Notes under the pieces: generated by a model
Told to the model about the DNA's origin: nothing
Databases searched by the model: none
Seen by the model: the letters and a program-made list of their open reading frames with translations, nothing else
Source of the DNA: an uncultured Microbacteriaceae bacterium
GTDB lineage: Bacteria; Actinomycetota; Actinomycetes; Actinomycetales; Microbacteriaceae
Reading direction: 5' to 3'
Assembly (NCBI GenBank): GCA_946481135.1
Contig: CAMLMQ010000136.1
Location: 1 to 8,295 of the forward strand
Length of the DNA stretch: 8,295 nucleotides
Position numbers and translations under genes: made by a program
Shown here: positions 1 to 6,440 of the stretch, one piece after another
Numbering within the stretch: the first letter of the stretch is position 1
How the letters are laid out: every line of letters starts with the position of its first letter

Positions 1-407
1 CCCTGCGGCGTCACCATGTGCGCCTCGTCGAGGATGAAGATCTTGTAGCGGTCGCGCGCGGGGGCGAACGCGGCGCGCTCGCGCAGATCGCGGGCGTCGT
101 CCACCCCGTTGTGCGACGCCGCGTCGATCTCGACGACATCGAGCGACCCGCTCCCGTCGCGCGCGAGCTCGACGCACGAGGCGCACGTGCCGCAGGGATC
201 GTCGGTCGGACCCGACGCGCAGTTGAGGCACCGGGCGAGGATGCGGGCGCTCGTCGTCTTGCCGCAGCCACGCGGCCCCGAGAAGAGGTAGGCGTGATTG
301 ACCCGGTCGGTGCGCAGCGCCGTGCGGAGCGGATCCGTCACCTGCGCCTGGCCGATGAGTTCGGCGAACGTCTCCGGCCGATAGCGGCGGTAGAGGGCGG
401 TGACCAC
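1..407 (-). CDS. dnaX: DNA polymerase III subunit gamma/tau, N-terminal part (cut by window edge)
   Basis: This is the first 135 codons of the clamp-loader ATPase subunit of DNA polymerase III, which loads the sliding clamp at the replication fork; the rest lies left of base 1. The protein opens with the family's LYRRYRPETF motif. It then shows a Walker A site GPRGCGKTT (residues 44-52), four zinc-binding cysteines (63, 72, 75, 78) in the CxxxxxxxxCxxCxxC arrangement typical of DnaX, and the Walker B/DEAH sequence (127-130). The start is the GTG at 407-405: homologs begin just before LYRRYRPE, and a TACCCT box (minus strand, 419-414) lies 6 bases upstream, which suggests a leaderless message. 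I see no Shine-Dalgarno site. The gene is divergent from the SRP RNA gene. Assignment is near certain; only the exact start is inferred. Confidence 0.97.
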   Translation of the reverse strand, partial: MVTALYRRYRPETFAELIGQAQVTDPLRTALRTDRVNHAYLFSGPRGCGKTTSARILARCLNCASGPTDDPCGTCASCVELARDGSGSLDVVEIDAASHNGVDDARDLRERAAFAPARDRYKIFILDEAHMVTPQ

Positions 408-413
408 GCTATG

Positions 414-419
414 AGGGTA
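414..419 (-). promoter_or_regulatory. -10 box for dnaX (TACCCT), leaderless type
   Basis: TACCCT on the minus strand fits the actinobacterial -10 pattern TANNNT and ends 6 bases before the GTG start of dnaX, so transcription would begin at or next to the start codon. A TTGGAG sequence (439-434) resembles a -35 element, but the 14-base spacing is short. This is inferred from sequence only. Confidence 0.5.
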
Positions 420-449
420 GCCGCCACCCCCGTCTCCAAGCTGAGGCCC

Positions 450-455
450 TACACT
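450..455 (+). promoter_or_regulatory. -10 box for ffs (TACACT)
   Basis: TACACT matches TANNNT and ends 7 bases before base 463, where the terminal helix of the SRP RNA begins. That spacing is right for a transcription start at the mature 5' end. No convincing -35 element is visible. The dnaX -10 box lies about 30 bases to the left on the other strand, so the two promoters are back to back. Confidence 0.55.
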
Positions 456-462
456 GGACGAC

Positions 463-550
463 GGCTCTCCGCGTGGCGCCATCCAGGCCAACTCCCCCAG
501 GACGGAAACGTAGCAAGGGTAACCGGGCTCTGGCGGGTGCGCGGAGGGTC
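463..550 (+). ncRNA. ffs: Signal recognition particle RNA (small bacterial 4.5S type)
   Basis: This is the RNA part of the signal recognition particle; it binds Ffh and FtsY and directs membrane and secreted proteins to the translocon. The Ffh-binding domain is plain: a GAAA tetraloop (505-508) closed by ACG/CGT, flanked by the conserved internal loop strands AGG (499-501) and AGCA (512-515). The two ends, 463-473 and 540-550, form an 11-bp helix with two G-U pairs, which sets the boundaries. Further pairs (478-481 with 531-534) continue the rod-like hairpin. There is no Alu domain, as usual for this small form. At 88 nt it is slightly shorter than the usual ~100. Its 3' end lies 5 bases before a tRNA gene, so it is probably made as a joint transcript. 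Confidence 0.94.
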
Positions 551-555
551 CTCCA

Positions 556-640
556 GGAGGATTCGCCTAGTGGCCTATGGCGCACGCTTGGAAAGCGTGT
601 TGGGTGAAAGCCCTCGGGGGTTCGAATCCCCCATCCTCCG
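556..640 (+). tRNA. tRNA-Ser, anticodon GGA
   Basis: This is an 85-nt class II tRNA. The acceptor stem is GGAGGAT (556-562) paired with ATCCTCC (633-639), with G640 as discriminator base. The anticodon stem CACGC/GCGTG holds the loop TTGGAAA (588-594) with anticodon GGA (590-592), which reads UCC and UCU serine codons. A long variable arm (about 600-615), diagnostic for serine and leucine tRNAs, precedes the T arm, GGGGG-TTCGAAT-CCCCC (616-632). CCA is not encoded (the genome reads CCG after the discriminator), so the tail must be added by CCA nucleotidyltransferase. It sits directly downstream of ffs and likely shares its promoter. Confidence 0.97.
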
Positions 641-710
641 CCGACGTCTCACCCGAGCATCACCTGCACCGCCGCAACCGCTCCACCCGCCCCAGTCGCC
701 GCGCGCCCGA

Positions 711-720
711 CCGCCGGCGG
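711..720. repeat. Perfect 10-bp palindrome CCGCCGGCGG upstream of the membrane protein gene
   Basis: CCGCCGGCGG is its own reverse complement and ends 11 bases before the ribosome-binding site of the next gene. It could be a protein-binding site or simply a product of high GC content. I see no clear promoter and no T-tract terminator between the tRNA and this gene (641-731), so read-through from ffs/tRNA-Ser is possible. Confidence 0.3.
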
Positions 721-731
721 CCTTCGACTTC

Positions 732-736
732 GGGAG
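732..736 (+). promoter_or_regulatory. Ribosome-binding site deciding the start at 744
   Basis: GGGAG sits 7 bases before GTG 744. The reading frame stays open far upstream (back through tRNA, SRP RNA and antisense dnaX), so this site, together with the hydrophobic N-terminus that follows, is what fixes the start. Confidence 0.6.
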
Positions 737-743
737 AACGCCC

Positions 744-1361
744 GTGACCGACGAGACCGTGCGAGTCGTTCCGCGTCGGTCGCTTCTCGTCTCGGCGTTC
801 GCGTCGATCCTCGTCGTCCTGGTGCCGCTCTCGCTCGTGCTCTACTGGTTCGCGGTTCCGCGGGGGCAGGGCGGCTGGGTCGTGCTCGCCGACGCCCTCG
901 TGGTGGTCGCGGCGGTCGGGATGCTGCTGCGCCAGCTCTCCCTCCACACGACGGTGGCCGACGGCGAGCTGCGCGGCAACGGCATCTTCAGCGGACTCGT
1001 GCGCGTGCCGTTGGAGCGCATCGCCCGGGTCGACCTCGTGCCGGTGTACCTCGGTCAGTCGCCCGAACCTGTGCTGCAGCTGCTCGTGCGCGACGCCGCG
1101 GGCCGCCGCCTGTTCCGGATGCGGGGCACCTTCTGGCACACCGGCGACCTCGAGCGGGTGGCCGCGGCACTCCCCGTGCCGATGACCGTCGCGACCGAGC
1201 CGATCCCGGTGGCCGAGTTCTTCCACGTGTACCCGACGAGCGCCTACTGGTTCGAGAACCGGCCCTGGCTCGTGACCGCGCTCGTGGGTTCGGTGATCGC
1301 TGCGGCGATCGCGATCGCCGTCGGCGTCATGGCGCTCATCGGCATGCCGATCATGGCCTGA
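744..1361 (+). CDS. Membrane protein of unknown function, possibly PH-like
   Basis: I do not recognise a specific family. The 205-residue product has a short polar N-terminus with basic residues before the first helix, two hydrophobic helices (about 13-37 and 44-62), a soluble middle region (about 65-170) and a third helix near the C-terminus (about 175-199). The middle part, with alternating beta-like stretches such as LHTTVADGELRG and VPLERIARVDLV, resembles bacterial PH-domain membrane proteins, in which a small beta barrel follows a helical hairpin; this is a resemblance only. GTG 744 is preferred because GGGAG lies 7 bases upstream and the earlier frame overlaps RNA genes. It ends 9 bases before the end of the convergent ATPase gene. 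The function is open. Confidence 0.85.
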   Translation: MTDETVRVVPRRSLLVSAFASILVVLVPLSLVLYWFAVPRGQGGWVVLADALVVVAAVGMLLRQLSLHTTVADGELRGNGIFSGLVRVPLERIARVDLVPVYLGQSPEPVLQLLVRDAAGRRLFRMRGTFWHTGDLERVAAALPVPMTVATEPIPVAEFFHVYPTSAYWFENRPWLVTALVGSVIAAAIAIAVGVMALIGMPIMA

Positions 1362-1370
1362 GGCCGACGG

Positions 1371-2870
1371 TCACCCGACGCGGCCGAAGAGGCGCTCGAG
1401 GATCCTCCGGAGGACGCCGCCGCGCCCGCGCGGAGCCTTCCGAGCACGCACGGGGCGCGTCGGGCGGGGCGCTGCGGCGGCACGCGGCGTCGCGGGTTCG
1501 GTCCGACCGTGCTCGGGCTCGGCGGCCGGACGCGGTGCCGGGCGCGGTGTCGGGCGGCCCGCGTAGCTCGCGCGGAGCGGCGAGGCCCGCACCGCCTCCG
1601 CGATCGCCTCCGGGGACGCCGGACTCATCGCCCCTCGTGGTGCCCGCAGGCGCGTCCACGCGACCGGCGTCGGAGCACCCTCCTCGTTCATGACGGTGAC
1701 GATCGCCTCGCCCGTCGCGAGCGATGTGAGCACCGCCGCGAGGTCGTAGCCCGACCGCGGGTAGGTCGAGACCGTCGCGGCGAGCGCGCGGGCGTCGTCG
1801 GGCGTGTGGGCTCGCAGTTGGTGCTGCACGCGGCTGCCGAGTTGCGCGAGCACGTCGCCCGGGACATCCTTCGGCGTCTGCGTGACGAAGAAGATGCCGA
1901 CGCCCTTCGAGCGGATGAGTCGCACCGTGCGCGTGACCGCGGCGAGGAAGTCCTTCGACGCGTCGCGGAACAGCAGGTGCGCCTCGTCGAAGAAGAACAC
2001 CAGTCGCGGCTTCGGCAGCTCCCCCGCCTCGGGCAGTGTGCGGGCGAGTTCGGCGAGCAGCCACATGAGGAACGTCGAGAAGAGCTCGGGCCGGTCCTGC
2101 ACGCTGCGCAGCTCGAGCAGACTCACGATGCCGCGCCCCTCGGCGTCGACCCGGAGGAGGTCGGCGGGGTCGAGCGACGGCTCCCCGAAGAAGCCGTCGG
2201 CGCCCTGCTCGCCGAAGAGCACGAGCTCGCGCAGGATGACCCCGGTGGTCGCCGTCGACACGCCCCCGAGGTCGGCGAGTTCCTGACGCCCCTCGGGCGA
2301 CGCGAGACGAAGCAGGACGGTGCGCAGATCGTCGAGGGTGACGAGCGGCATCCCCCGTCGCTGCGCGTGATGGAACACGAGGGCCAGGCTCGACTCCTGC
2401 GTCGGGTTGAGCCCGAGGACCTTGGCGAGCAGCAGCGGGCCGAACCGATCGACACTCGCCCGCACGGGAACACCCGGCGCCGTCTCCCCGCCGCCGAGGG
2501 TGAGGTACTCGGTGGGGGTGGCCGCGGCGCTCCACTCCTGTCCGACCTCGCGGGCGCGCGCGAGCAGCTTCTCGCCGGACTCGCCCGCGCGGCCGATGCC
2601 CGACAGGTCGCCCTTCACGTCGGCGGCGAAGACCGGCACGCCGGCCGCCGAGAGCTGCTCGGCGAGCAGCTGGAGGGTCTTCGTCTTGCCCGTGCCCGTC
2701 GCGCCCGCGACGAGTCCGTGCCGCGTGAGCATCGCCAACGGGATGCGCACGGGGACGTCGGCCCGCACCTCGCCGTTCACGAGGGCGCCGAGCTCGAGCA
2801 CGGGCACGTCGAACGCGTAGCCGTCGCGCACGGCGTCGACCTGGTCGCGGGTCAGGGGGGCGGCGGCCAT
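1371..2870 (-). CDS. HerA-like helicase/ATPase, DUF853 family
   Basis: A 499-residue P-loop ATPase of the HerA/FtsK-related superfamily, in the group usually annotated DUF853 or helicase HerA-like C-terminal domain. Such proteins are thought to act on DNA as ring-shaped motors, but the cellular role of this group is poorly defined. Walker A is GATGTGKT (residues 56-63), Walker B ends FFFDEAH (292-298), a sensor-like FFVTQTP follows (327-333), and R354 in the HQLRAHTP region could serve as an arginine finger. After about residue 435 comes a Pro/Ala/Arg-rich linker and a short basic amphipathic end. Length fits the family. ATG 2870 is chosen because TAGGCT (minus strand, 2883-2878) lies 7 bases before it, giving a leaderless start; a longer GTG start at 2897 has no support. 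It is divergent from the ROK gene. Confidence 0.93.
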   Translation of the reverse strand: MAAAPLTRDQVDAVRDGYAFDVPVLELGALVNGEVRADVPVRIPLAMLTRHGLVAGATGTGKTKTLQLLAEQLSAAGVPVFAADVKGDLSGIGRAGESGEKLLARAREVGQEWSAAATPTEYLTLGGGETAPGVPVRASVDRFGPLLLAKVLGLNPTQESSLALVFHHAQRRGMPLVTLDDLRTVLLRLASPEGRQELADLGGVSTATTGVILRELVLFGEQGADGFFGEPSLDPADLLRVDAEGRGIVSLLELRSVQDRPELFSTFLMWLLAELARTLPEAGELPKPRLVFFFDEAHLLFRDASKDFLAAVTRTVRLIRSKGVGIFFVTQTPKDVPGDVLAQLGSRVQHQLRAHTPDDARALAATVSTYPRSGYDLAAVLTSLATGEAIVTVMNEEGAPTPVAWTRLRAPRGAMSPASPEAIAEAVRASPLRASYAGRPTPRPAPRPAAEPEHGRTEPATPRAAAAPRPTRPVRARKAPRGRGGVLRRILERLFGRVG

Positions 2871-2877
2871 GCGCGCC

Positions 2878-2883
2878 AGCCTA
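2878..2883 (-). promoter_or_regulatory. -10 box for the HerA-like gene (TAGGCT), leaderless type
   Basis: TAGGCT on the minus strand fits TANNNT and ends exactly 7 bases before the A of the ATG at 2870. No ribosome-binding site is present between them, so the message would begin with its start codon. No clear -35 element is visible. Confidence 0.55.
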
Positions 2884-2915
2884 TCCAGCGGGCGCACTTC
2901 GGCCGACGGAACTGG

Positions 2916-2921
2916 TTAGAT
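2916..2921 (+). promoter_or_regulatory. Probable -10 box for the ROK regulator gene (TTAGAT)
   Basis: TTAGAT ends 6 bases before ATG 2928, and the bases between contain no Shine-Dalgarno sequence, again pointing to a leaderless message. It fits the -10 consensus less well than the other boxes in this window because its second base is T. An 8-bp palindrome TCGGCCGA (2899-2906) lies between this and the divergent HerA-like promoter and could be an operator; that is speculative. Confidence 0.4.
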
Positions 2922-2927
2922 GTTGCG

Positions 2928-4139
2928 ATGACCGACGAAAGTGGCGTGGGCATCCCGACCCACGTCAACCCGCTCGGCTCGTCGGCCACGAGCGACCTGT
3001 TCCAGATCCTCCGTGACGGCAAGCCGCGCACGCGTACCGAACTCGCCGCGATGACGGGGCTCGCGCGCTCGACGATCGGCCTGCGCATCGACGCGCTCAT
3101 GCGCCTCGGCCTCGTCGGCGCGATCGGCGACGCCGTGTCGACCGGGGGCCGGCCATCCGCGCAGTTCGCGCTCGCCGCGTCGGGTCGCGTCGTCCTCGGG
3201 GTCGACGTCGGAGCCTCGCACGTGCGCGCCGCGATCAGCGATCTCACGGGCCGCATCCTCGCCGAGGAGGCCGCCTCGATCCCCGTCGCCGAGGGCCCCG
3301 AGCGCGTGCTGAGCTGGGTCGAGAGCACATCGACGGAGCTTCTGCGCCGCACCGGACGCGGCATGGCCGACCTCCTCGCCGTCGGCATCGGAGTGCCGGG
3401 GCCGGTCGAGTTCAGCAGCGGGCGCCCGACGAATCCGCCGATCATGCCGGGCTGGGACCGCTACGACGTACCCGGGCGGCTGCGCGCCACGTTCGACGTG
3501 CCCGTGCTCGTCGACAACGACGTCAACATCATGGCGCTCGGCGAGCGCGAGCTCGCCTGGCCCGACGCCAACCACCTCGTGTTCGTGAAGGTCGCGACCG
3601 GCATCGGCTCGGGCGTCATCTCGGGCGGCCTCCTGCAGCGCGGCGCGCAGGGCACCGCGGGCGACATCGGGCACGTCTACGTCGCGCGCGGCAAGGATGT
3701 GCCGTGTCAGTGCGGCAACCGCGGGTGCCTCGAGGCGCTCGCGTCGGGGCGCGCGATCGCGCGCGAGCTGCGCGAGGCGGGCCTCGAGGCGACCGGCAGT
3801 CAGGATGTCGTCGAGCTCGTGAAGCGCGGCAACCTCGACGCCATCCAGGCCGTACGGCAGGCCGGGCGTGACATCGGCGAGGTGCTCACGACGTGCGTGT
3901 CGTTGATCAACCCCTCCGCGATCGTCATCGGCGGCGCGCTCGCGCAGGCCGGGGAACACCTCATCGCGGGCGTGCGCGAGGTCGTCTACACCCGCTCGAT
4001 GCCGCTCGCGACCGAGCACCTGCAGATCACCCAGTCGCGGGTGGGGGCGGATGCCGGCGTGCTCGGCGCGTGCATGCTCGCCATCCACCACGCCCTCTCC
4101 CCCGACCGGGTCGAGGCGATGGTCAACGGGGCCGCGTAA
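2928..4139 (+). CDS. ROK-family transcriptional regulator (NagC/XylR type)
   Basis: A 403-residue repressor-type ROK protein: an N-terminal winged helix-turn-helix (about residues 18-85, with TRTELAAMTGLARSTI as the helix-turn-helix) fused to an actin-like sugar-kinase fold. The phosphate-binding start GVDVGASHVRA (91-101), the VDNDVN motif (195-200; D198 aligns with the kinase catalytic Asp) and the zinc site H249 with CQCGNRGC (260-267) are all present. The usual sugar-contacting GExGH motif reads GDIGH (245-249), so the ligand or its mode of binding may differ from classical ROK sugar kinases. The DNA-binding domain argues for a regulator, not a glucokinase. It converges on the sugar operon with a 12-base gap and is the natural candidate to control the operon and the divergent ABC transporter. 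No ribosome-binding site precedes ATG 2928. Confidence 0.94.
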   Translation: MTDESGVGIPTHVNPLGSSATSDLFQILRDGKPRTRTELAAMTGLARSTIGLRIDALMRLGLVGAIGDAVSTGGRPSAQFALAASGRVVLGVDVGASHVRAAISDLTGRILAEEAASIPVAEGPERVLSWVESTSTELLRRTGRGMADLLAVGIGVPGPVEFSSGRPTNPPIMPGWDRYDVPGRLRATFDVPVLVDNDVNIMALGERELAWPDANHLVFVKVATGIGSGVISGGLLQRGAQGTAGDIGHVYVARGKDVPCQCGNRGCLEALASGRAIARELREAGLEATGSQDVVELVKRGNLDAIQAVRQAGRDIGEVLTTCVSLINPSAIVIGGALAQAGEHLIAGVREVVYTRSMPLATEHLQITQSRVGADAGVLGACMLAIHHALSPDRVEAMVNGAA

Positions 4140-4172
4140 GCCGCCCGCTCGTCACTTCGTCGAGAAGGCGGC
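4140..4172. terminator. Possible bidirectional hairpin at the convergent gene ends
   Basis: GCCGCC (4140-4145) pairs with GGCGGC (4167-4172), and inside a 2x2 internal loop CTCG (4148-4151) pairs with CGAG (4161-4164), leaving a 9-base loop. It begins one base after the ROK stop codon and covers the stop codon of the TIM-barrel gene on the other strand. There is no T-tract on either side, so it would be a non-classical terminator or a 3' end stabiliser. Confidence 0.35.
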
Positions 4173-5153
4173 GTCGAACGCGGCGTCGGGGGCGTCGAAC
4201 GCGAGACGGCGGACGAACTCCAGCGCCTCGGGCGCGCCGACGAGGCGGTCCATGCCGGCGTCCTCCCACTCGACCGAGATCGGACCGGTGTAGCCGATCG
4301 CGTTGAGGGCGCGGAAGGCGTCCTCCCACGGCACGTCGCCGTGGCCGGTCGAGATGAAGTCCCAGCCGCGCTTCGGGTCGGCCCACGCGAGGTGCGAGCC
4401 GAGGCGGCCGTTGCGGCCGTTCGTCATGCGCTTGCGCGTGTCCTTGCAGTCGACGTGGTAGATCCGGTCGGCGAAGTCGAGCAGGAAGCCGACGGAGTCG
4501 AGGTCTTGCCACACCATGTGCGACGGGTCCCAGTTGAGCCCGAATGCGGGCCGGTGCCCGATCGCCTCGAGGGTGCGCACGGTCGTCCAGTAGTCGTACG
4601 CGATCTCCGACGGGTGCACCTCGTGCGCGAACCGCACGCCCACCTCGTCGAACACGTCGAGGATCGGGTTCCACCGGTCGGCGAAGTCCTGGTAGCCCGC
4701 GTCGATCGCCGCCTGCGAGACGGGCGGGAACATCGCGACGTACTTCCAGATCGACGATCCCGTGAAGCCGATCACGGTGTCGACGCCGAGCTTCGCCGCG
4801 AGCCGCGCGGTGTGCTTCATCTCCTCGGCCGCGCGCTGCCGCACGCCCTCGGGGTCGCCGTCGCCCCACACCTGGTCGGAGAGGATGTCGCGGTGCCGCT
4901 GGTCGATCGGGTCGTCGCACACGGCCTGACCCTTGAGGTGGTTCGAGATCGCGTAGACCTTGAGGCCGTACTTCTCGAGCAGCTCGAGCTTGCCTTCGGC
5001 GTAGCCGGGCTCGTCCCAGCGCCACGGGTCGAGGTGGTCGCCCCAGCACGCGAGCTCGAGACCGTCATAGCCCCAGCCGGAGGCGAGCTTCGCCACCTCC
5101 TCGAGCGGCAGATCGGCCCACTGGCCGGTGAACAGGGTGATCGGACGGGCCAT
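4152..5153 (-). CDS. Sugar phosphate isomerase/epimerase-like TIM-barrel enzyme
   Basis: A 333-residue protein of the xylose isomerase-like TIM-barrel superfamily (the AP endonuclease 2/IolE/hydroxypyruvate isomerase group). These enzymes use a divalent metal to isomerise, epimerise, dehydrate or cleave sugars. Metal ligands can be placed: E178 (AHEVHP), D209 with H212 (NWDPSHM), H233 (YHVDCKD) and E295 (SVEWED); H272 in GHGDVPW is also typical. It lacks a signal peptide and should be cytoplasmic. ATG 5153 has AAGGAG 7 bases upstream (minus strand, 5166-5161) and lies 23 bases after the dehydrogenase stop, so the two are co-transcribed and probably act in sequence. Related enzyme pairs are known in inositol, keto-sugar and glycoside breakdown; the actual substrate is unknown. 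The last residues contain a small internal duplication. It is last in the operon within this window. Confidence 0.92.
   Translation of the reverse strand: MARPITLFTGQWADLPLEEVAKLASGWGYDGLELACWGDHLDPWRWDEPGYAEGKLELLEKYGLKVYAISNHLKGQAVCDDPIDQRHRDILSDQVWGDGDPEGVRQRAAEEMKHTARLAAKLGVDTVIGFTGSSIWKYVAMFPPVSQAAIDAGYQDFADRWNPILDVFDEVGVRFAHEVHPSEIAYDYWTTVRTLEAIGHRPAFGLNWDPSHMVWQDLDSVGFLLDFADRIYHVDCKDTRKRMTNGRNGRLGSHLAWADPKRGWDFISTGHGDVPWEDAFRALNAIGYTGPISVEWEDAGMDRLVGAPEALEFVRRLAFDAPDAAFDAAFSTK
4170..4203. repeat. Exact 13-bp direct repeat in the 3' end of the TIM-barrel gene
   Basis: GGCGTCGAACGCG occurs at 4170-4182 and again at 4191-4203, a period of 21 bases or 7 codons, with a partial copy between. 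On the coding strand it encodes the tail [13 protein letters not shown]. It is in frame and looks like a small tandem duplication that lengthened the C-terminus. Confidence 0.7.
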
Positions 5154-5176
5154 GGATGCTCTCCTTCGAGGGTGTG

Positions 5177-6337
5177 TCAGACGGTGGTCCAGGCGCTGCC
5201 GGCGCCCGACGACGCCTCGACGGCGGCGAGCGCGCGCTGCACGTGCAGGCCGTCGGCGAACGACGGCTCGGGCTGCGTGCCGGCGGCGATCGCGTGCACG
5301 AGGTCGACGACCTGGTGGCTGAAGCCGTGCTCGTAGCCGAGGATGTGCCCGGGGGGCCACCACGCCGCGACGTAGGGGTGCACGGGTTCCGTCACCTGGA
5401 TGCGGCGGAAGCCCTGCTCGGCCTCGGGCGCGGTGGCGTCGTAGAACTGCAGCGCGTTCATGTCTTCGAGGTCGAACGCGATCGCACCCTCGGTACCCGA
5501 GACCTCGAGCCGCAACGCGTTCTTGCGACCGGTGGCGAACCGGGTGGCTTCGAAGGTGCCGAGCACGCCGGAATCGTAGCGCCCGACGATGAGCGCGACG
5601 TCGTCGACGGTGACGGGGCCGCGCTCGGTGCCGCCCTTCCCGCCGAGGCCCGATTGCTCCGCGAGCACCGGGCGCTCCGAGACGAGGGTCTCGAGAGTTC
5701 CCGAGACGGAGGCGAGCCGCATCCCGGTGACGAATTCGGAGAGGTCGATCGCGTGCGCGCCGATGTCGCCGAGCGACCCCGACCCGGCGAGCGACTTGTC
5801 GAGGCGCCAGGTGAGCGGCGACTCGGGGTCGGCGAGCCAGTCCTGCAGGTAGGCGGCGCGCACCTGCTGCACGCGGCCGATGCGGCCGCCCTGCACGAGC
5901 TGCCGTGCGAGCTGCACCGCGGGCACCCGCCGGTAGGTGAAGCCGACCATCGCGACGACGCCGCGGGCGAAGGCGGTCTCGGCGGCGGCGGCCATGGCCT
6001 CGGCTTCGGCGACGGAGTTCGCGAGCGGCTTCTCGCAGAGCACGTGCTTGCCGGCCTCGAGAGCGGCGAGGGCGATCTCGGCATGCGAGTCGCCGGGGGT
6101 GACGACATCCACGATGTCGATGTCGTCCCGCGCGATGACGGCACGCCAGTCGTCGCTCGACTCCCGCCAGCCCCACTTCTCCGCGGCAGCGGCAGCGGCG
6201 TCGGCGCGGCGGCCGACGACGACCGTCATCTCGACGTCACGGGGGAGGTCGAAGAACCGCGGGGCGACCCGCCAGCCCTGGGAATGGGCGGCTCCCATGA
6301 AGCCGTGGCCGATCATCGCGACGCGCAGGGGTGCCAT
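5177..6337 (-). CDS. Gfo/Idh/MocA family NAD(P)-dependent sugar dehydrogenase
   Basis: A 386-residue oxidoreductase that oxidises a hydroxyl of a sugar or polyol with NAD or NADP in the cytoplasm. The N-terminal Rossmann fold has GHGFMG (residues 10-15). The family's CEKPLA motif (101-106) supplies the conserved K103, YRRVPA follows at 135-140, and [10 protein letters not shown] (190-199) contains the conserved D191 and H195. The C-terminal alpha/beta domain is complete. Several segments ([26 protein letters not shown]) recall levoglucosan dehydrogenase-type members from memory; substrate is not established. ATG 6337 has AAGGA 10 bases upstream (6352-6348). It is the middle gene of a leftward operon, 109 bases after the binding-protein gene and 23 bases before the TIM-barrel gene. 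The long gap upstream holds strong RNA hairpins that may lower its expression relative to the binding protein. Confidence 0.94.
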   Translation of the reverse strand: MAPLRVAMIGHGFMGAAHSQGWRVAPRFFDLPRDVEMTVVVGRRADAAAAAAEKWGWRESSDDWRAVIARDDIDIVDVVTPGDSHAEIALAALEAGKHVLCEKPLANSVAEAEAMAAAAETAFARGVVAMVGFTYRRVPAVQLARQLVQGGRIGRVQQVRAAYLQDWLADPESPLTWRLDKSLAGSGSLGDIGAHAIDLSEFVTGMRLASVSGTLETLVSERPVLAEQSGLGGKGGTERGPVTVDDVALIVGRYDSGVLGTFEATRFATGRKNALRLEVSGTEGAIAFDLEDMNALQFYDATAPEAEQGFRRIQVTEPVHPYVAAWWPPGHILGYEHGFSHQVVDLVHAIAAGTQPEPSFADGLHVQRALAAVEASSGAGSAWTTV

Positions 6338-6378
6338 TCGCTTGGTGTCCTTCAGTGGTTCGTGGGTGGATCCGCGGG

Positions 6379-6392
6379 GCGGGGAGCCCCGC
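6379..6392. other. Small GC-rich hairpin before the dehydrogenase gene
   Basis: GCGGG (6379-6383) and CCCGC (6388-6392) form a 5-bp stem with a 4-base loop. It lies just downstream, in transcription order, of the larger hairpin at 6392-6430 and shares one base with it. It has no T-tract. It could back up the larger structure as a weak terminator or RNA stabiliser. Confidence 0.35.
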
Positions 6393-6430
6393 GCGGGACG
6401 CGTCGACCCCAATCGACGACGCGCCCCGCG
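6392..6430 (-). terminator. Strong intercistronic hairpin after the sugar-binding protein gene
   Basis: Arms 6392-6405 and 6417-6430 form a 14-bp stem with an 11-base loop. In the minus-strand RNA, position 6398/6424 is a U-G wobble, so the stem is unbroken; in plus-strand RNA it would be an A-C mismatch. No U-tract follows, so it is more likely a partial terminator or a 3' end protecting structure than a full stop. Such elements often keep a binding protein more abundant than the enzymes encoded after it. Confidence 0.5.
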
Positions 6431-6440
6431 AGGGTGCGAG

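Noticed and set aside
18..743. N-terminal extension of the membrane protein frame, giving a 447-residue ORF
   Set aside because: It runs antisense through dnaX and then through the SRP RNA and tRNA-Ser genes. The frame is open only because stop codons are rare at this GC content; the GGGAG site and hydrophobic N-terminus support GTG 744.
1403..1414. Palindrome TCCTCCGGAGGA near the convergent ends, as a terminator
   Set aside because: It lies inside the HerA-like coding sequence, has no loop and no T-tract, and follows from codons for Val-Leu-Arg-Arg-Ile. It resembles the ffs/tRNA junction sequence only by chance, as far as I can tell.
2871..2897. Longer start (GTG 2897) for the HerA-like gene
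   Set aside because: It would place the TAGGCT -10 box inside the coding region and has no ribosome-binding site; ATG 2870 fits the promoter spacing.
2899..2906. TCGGCCGA palindrome as a ROK autoregulatory operator
   Set aside because: It is only 8 bp of GC-rich self-complementary sequence and shares no clear similarity with the candidate operator at 7631-7642.
1509..2927. Long plus-strand ORF reading into the ROK gene
   Set aside because: The part before 2928 is the arginine-rich shadow of the HerA-like gene on the other strand, and ROK proteins begin just before their helix-turn-helix.
2928..4139. ROK protein as a glucokinase or other sugar kinase
   Set aside because: A winged helix-turn-helix occupies the first 85 residues and the GExGH motif is altered, which fits a regulator better.
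4152..5153. Classical xylose isomerase (XylA)
   Set aside because: At 333 residues it is shorter than XylA and its motifs match the isomerase/epimerase-like branch; no xylulokinase is nearby.
5154..6176. Extension of the TIM-barrel frame upstream (674-residue ORF)
   Set aside because: The extra residues are a low-complexity Arg/Ala shadow of the dehydrogenase gene; a good ribosome-binding site and a family-like N-terminus occur at 5153.
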